The notes: a model not told the origin generated them from the sequence alone. Counted from the stretch's first letter, positions 53,837-64,000 are shown. The stretch is 64,000 nt of DNA from Stagonosporopsis chrysanthemi (GCA_022560025.1 JAFISE010000073.1:88021-152020), one strand, 5' to 3'. Numbers and translations are program-made.

Positions 53837-55382
53837 CTATAGCTTATTCCCCATATTGATGTGCACCGCCTTGACCTGCGAGTACGCCTCAAGACCCGCC
53901 TCTCCCAGCTCGCGCCCGACACCCGACTGCTTGACGCCACCAAATGGAACTCTGTAGTCGCAGTCCTGACTGCTGTTAACCCAGACCATGCCCGACTCAA
54001 TCTCCGAAGCCACCCTGTGCGCCCTCTCCAGGTCCTTTGTAAAAACGGCCGCGCCGAGGCCGTAGATGGAGTCATTGGCCATCTCGACGGCCTCGTCTTC
54101 GGTCTTGAATGTGGCAATGACGACAAACGGACCGAAGACTTCTTCGCGGTAGATGCGCATGGAGGACGACACGCCGGTGAAGACTGTGGGCTTGATGTAG
54201 TAGCCGTCGCCGGAGCGGGCTTCGCCGCCTTCGACGAGCGTGGCGCCTTCTTGCTTGCCGATGTCCACGTAGGAGAGGATGCGCTCGTACTGCTGCTTGG
54301 TGACCTGCGGGCCCTGGAAGGTGTCTGCGCTCCACTGGTCGCCGATGACGGAGACCTCGGAGACTTGCTTGCGGAAGTTTTCGACGAAGGTGTCGAAAAT
54401 GGATTCTTGGACCAGGATGCGGGATGTTGCTGTGCAGATCTGGCCCTGGTTGGACATGATGCCGTAGTGTGACCATTTCACTGCTTGCTCCATGTCTGCA
54501 TCGTCGAAGACCAGGAGTGGGGACTTCCCGCCAGTTTCGAGCGTGATGTTCTTCAGCCCCACGGCGGCCATCTTCATGATCTGTGTAGCCGTGGTTGTGG
54601 AGCCTGTGAAGGCTACTTTGTCGACCAGCGGATGTTGGACCAGTGCAGAGCCAGCTTCGCGCCCAAGGCCGTTGACGATGTTGACCACACCGGGAGGGAA
54701 GCCCGCTTCCTTAATGAGCGTTGCAAACACCAGAATCGACAGCGGTGTCTGCTCTGCCGGCTTCAGGACGATTGTATTGCCGCAGGCCAATGCAGGCCCA
54801 AGCTTCCAGCAGGCCATCGACAGAGGATAGTTCCACGGGATGATCTGCGCGACGACGCCAATCGGCTGACGTACAGTGTAGGCGAACTTCTGAGGTGTTG
54901 TGCCTATCGTTTGGCCGTGGATTTTGTCTGCCCATCCTCCGTAGTAGCGGATTGTGTTGAACGCTTCGGGAAGATCATCGTTATATGCCACGCTGTACGG
55001 CTTGCCTGATAGAGTCAGCACCGACCATGACCACCTGACAAGCACACTCACCATTATCCCACGCATCGATTGTTGCCAAGAGTTCGTGGTTCTGCTCCAT
55101 CAAGTCTGCAAGCTTCACCATCAGCCGCCCGCGGTCGGTGTTGGGCAACAGCTTCCATTCCGGGCTCTTCAGCGCCTTCTTAGCAGCCTTCACAGCACGA
55201 TCGATGTCATCTGGAGTCGCAGCCTGGACTGCAGCTATCTCCTTCTCCGTCGCAGGATCGATGGATGAAATTGTGTTTTCAGGCTTATTTGAATCAACAA
55301 ACTCGTTGTTGATGAAGAGGCCAGTAGGCTGCTCCCATGTCTTGCCATTGGGGGCCTTCAGTGTGATGGTTTTCGGCGCCAT
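53837..55382 (-). CDS. NAD(P)-dependent aldehyde dehydrogenase
   Basis: Two exons (55382-55052, 55005-53837) joined over a 47-nt intron (AWDN-GKPYSVAYNDD) give 499 residues, the normal length for the class. Catalytic Cys301 lies in NQGQICTATSR and general base Glu267 in LETGGKSPL. The NAD site is IIPWNYPLSMACWKLGPALACGNTIVLKPAEQTP and FTGSTTTATQIMK. VFGPFVVIATFKTEDEAVEMAN and PFGGVKQSGVGRELG complete the fold. The start MAPKTITLKAPNGKTWEQPTGLFINNEF is the common fungal opening. The C-terminus NKL is a weak match to a peroxisomal signal. Substrate could be acetaldehyde or a semialdehyde. Its place opposite the lyase, and a CGG-N10-CCG site upstream, support cluster membership (inference). Confidence 0.94.
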
Positions 55383-56198
55383 GTTTTTAGTATTGTCACA
55401 AAACTCGCAAACAATGTGAAGATGGCTGCAGCTGGGCAGAATAGACTTGGATGCTGCGCGAGACGATTATCTAGTATCGGGAAAGACGTCAGGCGGGGCA
55501 AAGAGCTTTCCGCAGCTTCCAAATGGTCTGGTGGGGTACTGTGATATTTTTCCTGCGACGTCGGTCCTGATCTGATCACCAGAGGGGCATCAAATTCGGA
55601 ATCATCATTTTCAAACCGAGCGACCGCATTCCATGATCTTGTTCTATGCACGATTACAGGATCGACTGGTGTGAAGGTGGGGAAGCGGCGTTAGTGCTCG
55701 GAAAGTCCTTGTCGGGAAGCTACTACCGCTTTCGGCAACTCACTCCTGATTGAACGCATCGAACATACACGCCAAACTTCTTGTGGTACCTCGCATCTAG
55801 AGCCAGCTCATGGCGGCATCTCATGTGCCGAGAGACAGCTGTCGATAGTTGCCGCACATATGCGAAGTAGCGCGCGCGCTGCTGTATGGAAGTATGCTCC
55901 CAAGCTGCGTTGTCAATATTGTGAGTAGACCTTCGAATTGGTCTTGACCGCATTGGCGAGATGAACGACGGTGGAAAGAACGGTTGGTGCCTATGAAACC
56001 ACCATAGGAGTTCTTACAGACCCCATCTATGTGAGGGGCTACCCGTGCACGCAGCAATGGTACAATTTTCCTGATGGCAAAATGAGGAAGCCTTCTGTCG
56101 TTTCAGCACGTGTAGCTTGACCGACAAATCTGAAAGCAGAGCTGAAGCATTATGTACAGACATCATACATAGATTTACAGGGTCTAAACATACATCAT
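55383..56198. other. Intergenic, 816 bp
   Basis: Upstream region of the aldehyde dehydrogenase and 3' end of the SDHAF2 gene (both minus strand). A 98-codon frame at 55358-55651 shows no family features and probably is leader. Contains the site listed at 55713. Confidence 0.45.
55713..55728. promoter_or_regulatory. Candidate Zn2Cys6 site CGG-N10-CCG upstream of aldehyde dehydrogenase
   Basis: Same CGG-N10-CCG spacing as the inverted repeat in the regulator's promoter, 331 bp before the aldehyde dehydrogenase start. Arms beyond CGG/CCG do not match, so chance is possible. Confidence 0.3.
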
Positions 56199-57301
56199 CT
56201 ACGCCGCCTGATCGAAGTTGCGAATCGGCGGCATCATACCCAGCCCCTTGCCCTTACCCTCAGCCTCCTTTGCCGCCCCCTCAGCATCCGTGACGCCGCC
56301 AGCACTCCTCTCCTTAACGTGACGTCTCAGCAACGACAAAATCTCGCTGCCCTTCCACCTCTGCGGCACAGGCCTATACGCGGGCTTGAATGTGCCGACA
56401 GTCTGCGCCCACTCGCCGGTACCAGGCTCGCGCTTCCACTCGTCCTTCTGCTGGATGTCCTTGCCCTGCGCATTCTTCGTGGCGAGGGTATCGTGGCCGC
56501 CCTCGGCGGTCTCGTGGGAGGTCGGGGTGGGTTCTTGCGTGGCCCAGTAGTATATGTCCCAGTCATTCTCGTCGAGGAAGAGGTCGTACTGCTCAAGGAG
56601 CTGGTGCGGCATGGTGGCGAGCTTTGCGTCGGCAAAGGTGCTCAGAAGAAGATCGCTTTCTAGGGTTCCTCGTTTACGGCTCTGGTCTGGTAAACGTTAG
56701 TATCGAGCGCGCGGAAGAGTGGCTTATGTGGAGATTGAGTAATGGATGGCAATGCGGGGGCAGTGGAACGGACATAGTAATCGTGCACGCATGGTATTCG
56801 CATCCTCTCCCGTCCGCCTCAGAGGCTCAACCTTGAACCTGACAAAGGCACGTGTGAGCACGTATCCTAGCTTCACTACCAAATACAAGATGCTGCTTAC
56901 TTGGCGCCCTCCAGCTCACCAACACCAAGCTCAGCGTTCTTTCCACTGACTTCCGAGCCCTCGCTGCTCTGCGTTCCACCAGTCATGCGGTGCGTGTTCT
57001 CCGGGACGGCGTCCTTGGGGGTGAAGTTGGGGTCGACGTTCTTGATGAGCTCAGGCGGAGGCGCATCCTTGCCAACCGAGGGCATCTCGTTCGCGATGGT
57101 GGAGGTTGTGTTGGTCATGTGGGGGTTGAGGTTCTTCTCCATCTGGAACTTGCGGTACTGCTCCGAGGTGTCGTTGGTGCGCTTGTTCAGAGCATCGAAC
57201 TGGTTGCTGCGCGCCGCCGAGATGGTGAACGAGCGGTGGGTCGAGCGCTGGGCAGCGACGAAAGCGCGCGACGAGCGCATGGCAAGCCTTGAAGAAGCCA
57301 T
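56199..57301 (-). CDS. SDH5: Succinate dehydrogenase assembly factor 2 (SDHAF2/Sdh5), mitochondrial
   Basis: Helps attach FAD covalently to the flavoprotein subunit of complex II. Three exons (57301-56901, 56838-56774, 56686-56199) give 317 residues. The N-terminus [32 protein letters not shown] is a mitochondrial presequence. Exon 1 ends [11 protein letters not shown] and joins [22 protein letters not shown] (65-nt exon 2), then [45 protein letters not shown] and [14 protein letters not shown]. Read without splicing, this would look like two unrelated small genes, and the in-frame ATG at 56612 would be mistaken for the start. The protein is longer than yeast Sdh5 (about 160) because of N- and C-terminal extensions. 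The Pro/Ala-rich C-terminal tail has no known role. Confidence 0.9.
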
Positions 57302-57683
57302 TGTGATGTTCGAGTTCAAAAGGTTTCAATTGGGCGATGGGCTGGTAATAGGGAAGATTTGGTGCAGCCGAGGGAGTCGAAAACGTCACTCGGCTGACTA
57401 ACAGGACCCCTGCGATCGGCTGTGCAAGTCGATTACTCGACGACGATCTACCATCAACACATCGACATGTGAACTCGGCACAAATGGACCGGATGTAATT
57501 ATGTCAACTGTTAATATACTGAATCAAGGACTAAGCGCTGATCAAAATTGATGGATTGTTATTCTGTTCCGTTATTTGTCAGATGGTTCGAAAGTCTACA
57601 TTAAATCAGCAGTTATATATGTGTAATGTCAAATATGGCTGATGTTTTACGCAAAACCTTGCCAGCACCAAGCTGTCACTACC
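57302..57683. other. Intergenic, 382 bp
   Basis: AT-rich. Promoter side of SDHAF2 and 3' end of the TLC-domain gene. No other feature. Confidence 0.4.
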
Positions 57684-58911
57684 TCACCCTCTCCTCCTCG
57701 TACTCGTCCGGTTCCTAATCTCACGACCCTCCACTTCTAGATGAGTGGTTTGCTTCTCGACCTTGACAACCTCTCCGTCTCCGTTGATACCGTAGTGTTC
57801 CGGCACCAGGACTCTGCCATGGGCGCCAACACCTGGCGTCGCGACGTGTATACCCTCGATTAACACTTTCTCGTTCTCGGGGATGTCGATGTGCTTTGGC
57901 TTCTCGGCACGTCTGGTGCCTAGCGGGGGATCGAAGCGCTTGCGCAGCGTCTCGATCATCTTAGCAAACCAAAACCAGTTCAAGCCATTAAGCACAATGT
58001 TGGACGCGAGATATGCAAATGCGATCCAGAGAGGGACCGAGTGTCCGTCTGCGAACTGAAGGGTGGATGCGTGTTCTGCTGTGCCGGCATCAACTGCCGT
58101 CACGTTATCGAATGGTTTGATGGCGGGGTCAAGGAACGTGATAGGACCGGCGTGGTAGGCGCTCCAGATATCACCGAAAACGCGAATGGATTGGTATGTG
58201 CCCCAGAATAGGCGACAAGACATGAAAGTGAAGAGCAAGAGAATGCCGTTGATGAGTTGCAAGGTGGAGCCAGTGAGCGAAAGCTTGTCGCAGAACCAGT
58301 GGATGTTCAGGAACGGAGAAGAGAGTTCGTAGAGGATGAATGTTGGAGCGTAGAAGTTCACGAAAGGCCGCTGCAGCACGTTAGTCTTGGAACACACATC
58401 TTGAATAGCCATATCAAGGCAGACTTACGAATCCCAACGAGAAAACGCACAAGGCGCTGATGGCATGGAAAAGCATGCCGACGCCGAACACTCCAACGTT
58501 CTGCACAGTGATGACTAGATCCCACAGGAAGTATCCTCCAGCGAAGGCCTGTACTAGTCCTGTACCACCATCATATCCATGCACTCGCTCGATCTGACTC
58601 ATCTGATTTCTCTCCTCATCTGCAAACATAACCCATAACGCTACGCCGCAAATGACGGTGCTCTGCACGAACGATACAATGTGTACGTCCCAGTTGAGCT
58701 TTGTGCGCGCATTCAACTGCGGGTATATGTTCGGGAAGAAGTAGCGACTAAAGGCGGGCGAGATGTACCTGTTGGTGATATGGTACAGGGCGTAGGAGAA
58801 GGCTACTTCGTGGAAGTGCAAGGGGAGCGTGCGTAGGTGGAGAGCGTCTGCCACAGGCTGGACATAGTTGACCAGGTACTCGGGGCGCTGGAAGGGAAAT
58901 GGATCATGCAT
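57684..58911 (-). CDS. TLC-domain (TRAM-LAG1-CLN8) membrane protein
   Basis: Two exons (58911-58429, 58370-57684) give 389 residues. Multi-span: AFSYALYHITNRYI, VHIVSFVQSTVICGVALWVMF, LVQAFAGGYFLWDLVITVQNV, VGMLFHAISALCVFSLGF, then after the splice RPFVNFYAPTFILYELSSPFLNIHWFCDKL, LINGILLLFTFMSCRLFWGTYQS and SVPLWIAFAYLASNIVLNGLNWFWFAKMI. The FLNIHW motif and order of helices match fungal TMEM56/TLCD-like proteins rather than ceramide synthases, which have a distinct catalytic HH motif that I do not see. TLC proteins act in lipid synthesis or sensing in the ER. The C-terminal 100 residues are hydrophilic and cytosolic. Confidence 0.88.
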
Positions 58912-59859
58912 GGCGACGACTGTGTGGGTGTTTCGTGAGCGTTGTTCTGTTCGAGCGGTGACGAGGGGTGCGGTGAGCGGTGATGCCGAGTGGGGAGCTT
59001 GGAGGTATGCGCCGGCAGCTCAAGTACGACGAGACGGTGGACGAAGAGTGCTTTCGGTTCCCGAAGAATGCAGAAGCGTGGACGACGCAACAAAGGAGAT
59101 GTAGAGGAAGGATGACCGGGCGGCGGTGGTTATGCTGCCTGGTGATGTCCGGAGTCTTGCCTTGAGGAGGCGGAGGTCCGCCAGACTGGGTCAGGCTTTA
59201 GCGAGATCTGAGCAAGCTGCGCCCGCAAGTTACATCAGCGCAGTCGCGTGCTGTGTGTCTTACAGCATTTCCAACTTGCAGAGCCACGGGAACACGTCAT
59301 GTTCAAGACTGTCGATGCGCGGGAGACTGCATTCTGCAGGTCGTTGTTGTGACAGCTGTAATGCGAGCTGTGTTTGTACTGTCAGGTGGAATGTTTCATG
59401 ACCAGACGTCAGACGTCAGACTCCGTTGAAGCATGCGTGTTGGAAACAAAGTCGCTCGACGAACCATCGTTTCCGTAAGGGGTTGGGCGAGGCTGACTCT
59501 CCCTCACATTGCCAGATACATGCTGTCACCAACGGGGCCATGCTAGTACAGTACTCGAAGCTTACTCTTTAGCCAGCTGTGAGAACATGAAGGTGTTTGT
59601 AAGCGTGTTCAAGGTAGGCATCCTACCTGGGTCTCCAGCCTGTCCTCGTTCAGGGCAGCTTACTTGGTTACAGTCTTTTCGATTAGCTATGTTGCAGCTT
59701 TGATGATGGACTTCTTCTCAATAGCGCTTTTGATCATAGGTACTTCAATAAACATACTCTTCACTACAGACGACTCTCGGTCTTGCTCAGAGCCTCCATG
59801 GTTGCAAATGGTGGGGGTGAAGGAGACGCGCCCATGACGCGCTGGGTACAGGGATCACC
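58912..59859. promoter_or_regulatory. Divergent intergenic region, TLC gene and seryl-tRNA synthetase
   Basis: 948 bp between outward-facing starts. Small frames without family features. Promoters inferred from position. Confidence 0.4.
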
Positions 59860-61422
59860 ATGCCGCTAGCGAAGAAAGTTCCGAGGCGGAAGCTACAACG
59901 GAACCATGCATCGCCTGATGGTCTCTGCCACAACGCGATGAAAGCCATAGGAAGGTCCTTTGTAGGCCGCCGCCCTTCCACCGGCACACCTCTCCGCACA
60001 TCTCTCCGCATCCCCCATACTACCGCTCGGTCATTCACAAAACCTGCATTCGCACCGAAGCCGATCATAGACATTAAGCACATCCGTCAAGCGCCCGGTC
60101 TGTACGAGCAGAACTGCATAGACCGCAACTATGCTGCGCACAGCAAGAATTCGTGGCGCATCATTGAGCTGCACGAGCAATGGCTGGCGCTCCAACAAAG
60201 CGCCCGCGACCTGCGATCACGGAACAAGCAGCTGCGCGACCAGATAGCGAAGGGCGGGGCCGAGAAAGAGAAAGCACTGAGTGAGGCAAAGGCAATGAAG
60301 GCAGAGCTCAGCGAGATCGAGGCGAAGGAGACACAACTACAAGAGGAGATTGAAAGTCTTGCGCAGGACCTTCCCAATCTCAGCAGCACGCATACGCCAG
60401 TTGGCACCGAGGCGACGTTGGTTAACTACATCGGCGAACACCCTGATCCATCCAAGACAAAACCTTGGAAGTCACACGTAGACATTGGCCAGCAGTTGGG
60501 GATACTAGACTTTGCGGGTGCGTCTCAGACTTCGGGTTGGGGTTGGTACTTCCTCATAGGTGATGGTGCTATGCTGGAGCAGGCATTGGTCCAGTACGCC
60601 CTCAGTGTGGCCAGGAAGAAGAGCTGGAAGGTGGTCGCTCCGCCGTCACTCGTGTACTCGCACATCGCGGCAGCATGTGGCTTCCAGCCAAGGGATCAGA
60701 ATGGCGAGCAGCAAGTTTATGCCATCGAGCAGTCCGAGAAGGACAAGGCAAAGCCACAATTGGCTCTTGCCGGGACAGCAGAAATACCTCTGGCTGGTAT
60801 GAAGGCCAGTACGGTCTTGAATGAAGCAGAGCTGCCCCTCAAGGCGGTCGGGGTGAGCAGATGCTACAGAGCGGAGGCCGGTGCACGAGGCGCCGACACG
60901 AAAGGCTTGTATCGCGTTCACGAGTTTACAAAGGTCGAGATGTTCGCCTGGACAGCGCCCGACCAGACGGGGGAGGACCACTTCACAGCAACTGATGCAT
61001 CGAGCTCAGAAGCTGTCTTCGAGGAGATGCTCGGCATGCAGCACGAGATCCTCACTGCACTCGGACTCCACTGCCGCATTTTGGAGATGCCCACAACAGA
61101 CCTTGGTGCGAGCGCGATTCGAAAGCGCGATATTGAGGCCTTTTTCCCGTCTCGAAGGTCGATAGACGATGGCTGGGGGGAGGTCACGTCAACGTCAATG
61201 TGCACAGACTATCAGAGTCGACGACTGCACACTCGTCTGCGTACTGCCAACGCCAACAAGCTCGAATTCCCGTTTACTCTGAACGGCACAGCTCTGGCAG
61301 TGCCGAGAGTGCTGGCAGCCATCCTGGAGAATCACTGGGACGAGACGAGCGGGACTGTAAGCGTTCCAGAAGTCTTGCAGCCATTCATGGGCGGACTGAA
61401 GGAGATCACCAAGCAAGCATAG
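59860..61422 (+). CDS. DIA4: Seryl-tRNA synthetase, mitochondrial
   Basis: Charges mitochondrial tRNA-Ser. Intronless, 520 residues. After a basic N-terminus, the presequence-like part MKAIGRSFVGRRPSTGTPLRTSLRIPHTTARSF begins at an in-frame Met (59941). Initiation there would give the classical matrix signal; 59860 is the first ATG. The tRNA-binding antiparallel coiled coil is at about 95-170 (SARDLRSRNKQLRDQIAKGG, EAKETQLQEEIESLAQDLPN). Class II motifs follow: motif 2 RCYRAEAGARGADTKGLYRVHEFTKVEMF and motif 3 LNGTALAVPRVLAAILEN. TAEIPLAGM is the serine/ATP-pocket segment. The C-terminus EVLQPFMGGLKEI is standard. A GCGACG hexanucleotide repeat lies just beyond the stop. Confidence 0.93.
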   Translation: MPLAKKVPRRKLQRNHASPDGLCHNAMKAIGRSFVGRRPSTGTPLRTSLRIPHTTARSFTKPAFAPKPIIDIKHIRQAPGLYEQNCIDRNYAAHSKNSWRIIELHEQWLALQQSARDLRSRNKQLRDQIAKGGAEKEKALSEAKAMKAELSEIEAKETQLQEEIESLAQDLPNLSSTHTPVGTEATLVNYIGEHPDPSKTKPWKSHVDIGQQLGILDFAGASQTSGWGWYFLIGDGAMLEQALVQYALSVARKKSWKVVAPPSLVYSHIAAACGFQPRDQNGEQQVYAIEQSEKDKAKPQLALAGTAEIPLAGMKASTVLNEAELPLKAVGVSRCYRAEAGARGADTKGLYRVHEFTKVEMFAWTAPDQTGEDHFTATDASSSEAVFEEMLGMQHEILTALGLHCRILEMPTTDLGASAIRKRDIEAFFPSRRSIDDGWGEVTSTSMCTDYQSRRLHTRLRTANANKLEFPFTLNGTALAVPRVLAAILENHWDETSGTVSVPEVLQPFMGGLKEITKQA

Positions 61423-62073
61423 CACGAAGTCTGACGACAAGCGCACATGTACGATAGCCCTGTATAATACGCAAAATGAGGCGACGGCGACGGCGACGGC
61501 GACGGCGAGCATTTGATGGCAACAACAGGATCGTCGCGTGGCCCACCCTCTCTCTACATACAGTGTTTACGCCCGCCCTGCATGTGCTGCGCGGTCGTCC
61601 AGTCGCGTGGGGCGGCTGTGCTTTCGCCTCCAAGGCTGATTCAAGCGGTGGCCGGCTAGCTCCCGCGATTGGCTGCGAACAGTCGAGGCTGCTGCACGCA
61701 GCACAGCAAGACAGGTGTGCACGCCAGTGCTGGGCGAGGCAGCAGGTTTGCTGAAACACGCGTGCGCCCTCTTCCCAAAAGTGCCTCTCTCGTCCATCTT
61801 GCGCGCGTGTCCGCTGCAGTGTTTGGCACGGTGCTCCAAAGTGGGTGGGGTCACTTGAGCGGGCCTAGGCTAGCCGACCAGCCTTCTCCAGAAGCATCAA
61901 CAAGACACCCTTGAGCCCTCGAGCCGTACCGGGAGCGCAGCCACCTGCTTTCGACGCGCCCCTCCTTGCTGTCGAGGTGTGACAAGCTCCAGCCATCTCG
62001 GTCGCAGCGTGCGGGCGCATCGGCCACCGCTCTTCTCACTCCACCATCCACCCAGCGCACCGCAGCCAGGCGC
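61423..62073. other. Intergenic, 651 bp, GC-rich
   Basis: Contains the GCGACG repeat near the start. Long frames on both strands reflect high GC and show no family sequence. Confidence 0.45.
61481..61508 (+). repeat. GCGACG hexanucleotide microsatellite
   Basis: About four and a half perfect units in the presumed 3' untranslated region of the seryl-tRNA synthetase gene. Confidence 0.85.
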
Positions 62074-63646
62074 ATGGTTTCCTATCCAGACTCCCAGCTC
62101 GGGAGCAATGTCAGCGCCGAGCGCGCCAGCTCGCTCACCATCCGCCGCCCGCCCTCGGTCGCCTCGCACTCGTCGCGCACCTCGACTATCCGGCGACACC
62201 GCCCGCACCGCTCGGGCGGCTCGAGCTACGGAGGCAGCAGCGTCGGCACCCAGAACGAGTTCCCAGTCTTCACCCACACGGGCGATGTCGAGATCGTCAT
62301 CAGCAACGGCCGCAAGGAGAACCGCTACCTGCTGCACAGGCTGATCCTCACCCAATGCTCGGGCTTCTTCGAGGCCGGCACGAGCGAGGAGTGGTCGGGC
62401 GCTGCCGCCGACGGGAGCGTTGCGCAAAACATGAGCGCCGCCGCGCTGGCGAGGAATCCTTCAGGCTCGCGTCAGGACCGGAAGAGGTGGCGCTACGAAC
62501 TCGACTGGGGCAGCGACGACGACGTGCCCATGCTGGTGCAGAAGGTACGCGTGACGAGTGTGCTGTAGAGAACTGTATGCTGACCAGAAACAGCGCGCGC
62601 AACCCACCTTTGCAACCATGTACAGCGACGGCGCTCATCCCCCGCCCGCCCGCAACAAGCCTGTCGGCCCGTCCTCAGGCTACCTCCGCAGCATGACCAA
62701 CTTCTCCACCGCCCAGCTCTCGACAAGCACCCCCGCTCCCGTCACTGCAGACCCCGACGACAACACCTTCCGCGACTACGATAACCTTTTCCGCATATTC
62801 TACAACTACCCTCCCACGCTCGATACCCTGAACATCGCAAACGCATACGTCGAATGCAAGGCTCTGCTCCAGCTCGCCGACATGTACGACGCCATCGGCG
62901 TTATTGGCCCAAGAGTCGACCACCACCTGCTGAGATTTCAAGGGCGGCTGTGGAAGCAGATCGCAAAGTATCCGCCGAGCTACCTCAAGCTCGGCTACAT
63001 GGCGCGCTCGAAAGCCATTTTCGCCGAAGCCATGGTCCATGTCGTAGGCCAGTGGCCAGCGGCGATGCCACAGCTGAGAGATCAGGTCCCGGACGCTGTG
63101 CTCGACCTGATAGAGGACAAAGCAGAAGACATGGACGAGCTCAAGGGCAAAATTGAGGTCAAGCTATTTCGGCTCTCGCTCACCACCAGCCGCGGCGAGC
63201 GCGTGAGCCCAAGTTCGAACTGGCTAGACTGGATGGCCGTGTCGCTATTTAGACAATGGCTCGCCGAGAACACCACTCCTCCGCCTGCACCCATTCTAAA
63301 GAGCCCGCGCAACACATCCACAACGCCCCTCCCTCCCAACAGCCAGAGCTTCAACACCGGCCGCGTGTTCCGTCTGATCGGCGCCGGCGGGCCGGGCTAC
63401 TTGGGTCACGACGAATGCAAGCGCTTCTTGCGTCTGCAGCACGACCAGTATAACAGAGAGAACCTGAAGCGCTTCGAGCGCCGGATAGAAGAGGTCAAGA
63501 ACAAGGCGAAAGACGCAGTCAAACCGCTTATGCGCAATTTCCTCGAGCTGGACCTAAGAGAAGGCGGACTCCCGTATCTCACGTGCACAAGAACGGATCC
63601 TCAGGACTTTCCGTGGGATGAAGTTGAAGGGGGCTGGGTCGGGTGA
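62074..63646 (+). CDS. BTB-domain protein
   Basis: Two exons (62074-62544, 62594-63646) give 507 residues. The N-terminal 60 residues are Ser/Arg-rich. A BTB/POZ fold starts at about 68: FTHTGDVEIVISNGRKENRYLLHRLILTQCSGFFEAGTSEEW, and continues after a spliced insertion with DPDDNTFRDYDNLFRIFYNYPPTLDTLNIANAYVECKALLQLADMYDA. A helical C-terminal part (VEVKLFRLSLTT-like, WLDWMAVSLFRQWLAENT, GHDECKRFLRLQ) follows. BTB proteins act as dimerisation or cullin-3 adaptors; no Kelch or zinc-finger partner domain is seen, so its target is unknown. ATG 62074 is the first Met of the frame. The intron GTACGC to GAAACAG keeps frame 0. Confidence 0.85.
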
Positions 63647-63896
63647 GCGACGTGAGCAGCGCGAGGAGAGCAACCAACAACGCTACAATGCTACAACGTA
63701 GCAAGTAGAGCACGTCATGAGCAGTGCAGAGACACGAGACGAAGGAGACGAAGAAGAGGAAGGCGAAGAAGGGCACGACGACGATTTCACGACACAGATT
63801 TTGGAGATGAGATTCCCCCCTACCCCCGGTTTTTACGCGCCAGAGATACCCTTGGATGTTCATATTTTTTCTGTTCTTTTGCACATATTAGGTAGT

Positions 63897-63935
<39 letters not shown>

Positions 63936-64000
63936 TGCCCGGTCTTGCGGCGCTTCGTGTGGCATTCTGGGGGGGGAGAGAGATGGGGCGAAGCGAGGAG
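63647..64000. other. 3' flank of BTB gene with homopolymer
   Basis: 354 bp with the poly-C tract listed separately and a short G8 run at 63969. No gene-like frame. Confidence 0.5.
63898..63935 (+). repeat. 38-nt poly-C homopolymer
   Basis: Uninterrupted C from 63898 to 63935. Such length is rare in fungal DNA. It could form a G-quadruplex/i-motif or be a sequencing/assembly length error. Confidence 0.9.

Noticed and set aside
53861..54472. 203-codon plus-strand frame and others opposite the aldehyde dehydrogenase
   Set aside because: Antisense shadows of a strongly conserved enzyme.
56199..56612. Independent small gene starting at ATG 56612
   Set aside because: The conserved SDHAF2 motif [18 protein letters not shown] lies upstream in the same frame and splices to the presequence exon.
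1..64000. CRISPR arrays, bacterial operons, phage or prophage genes
   Set aside because: Spliced eukaryotic genes throughout; no spaced direct repeats of CRISPR type.

Overview
The window is nuclear DNA from a filamentous ascomycete (Pezizomycotina; the gene families and compact layout suggest a Dothideomycete such as one of the Pleosporales, which is an inference). The reasons are many short GT-AG introns (mostly 42-60 nt, often with a CTAAC/CTGAC-like branch site), intron-rich housekeeping genes, a Zn2Cys6 regulator of the fungal_trans_2 type, Vid24, AIM24, PXA and CENP-B-domain proteins, and genes packed on both strands without operons. I reconstructed 29 protein genes and one intron-containing tRNA gene. 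I joined exons by hand from splice signals, reading frame and family conservation. All models are predictions without transcript data.

Layout. 0-9.5 kb: a single-pass membrane protein with PPxY tail motifs, a small MGC-type (likely N-myristoylated) protein, cysteine dioxygenase, the DRG1/Rbg1 GTPase and a CENP-B-type DNA-binding protein. 9.5-13.8 kb: gene-poor apart from tRNA-Ile(AAT). 13.8-29.5 kb: PXA-domain protein (with an unusually long 988-nt intron), Mediator subunit 10, an orphan protein, a Bor1-type SLC4 anion transporter, a SET-domain protein, DEAD-box helicase Dbp8, an FMN-binding split-barrel protein and a cytochrome P450. 29.5-33.9 kb: 4.4 kb in which I see no gene. 33.9-44 kb: an orphan protein, a Vid24/Gid4-type ubiquitin-ligase receptor, a Mim2-like protein, eIF2-beta, an AIM24-family protein and a mitochondrial LEA-like repeat protein.

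44.4-55.4 kb is the most cluster-like part. Six neighbouring genes encode an aldo-keto reductase, an extended NAD-binding reductase/epimerase, a Zn2Cys6 transcription factor, an FMN-dependent 2-hydroxyacid oxidase ending in the peroxisomal signal AKL, a class I aldolase/lyase of the DHDPS/NAL family and an aldehyde dehydrogenase. Together they could oxidise a hydroxyacid, cleave or dehydrate the resulting keto acid and oxidise the aldehyde formed, under a local regulator. The substrate cannot be told from sequence. A perfect CGGAT-N6-ATCCG inverted repeat lies between the regulator and the reductase, and a CGG-N10-CCG site lies upstream of the aldehyde dehydrogenase.

56-64 kb: the succinate dehydrogenase assembly factor SDHAF2/Sdh5 (rebuilt from three exons), a TLC-domain membrane protein, mitochondrial seryl-tRNA synthetase and a BTB-domain protein. 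The window ends in a 38-nt poly-C tract.
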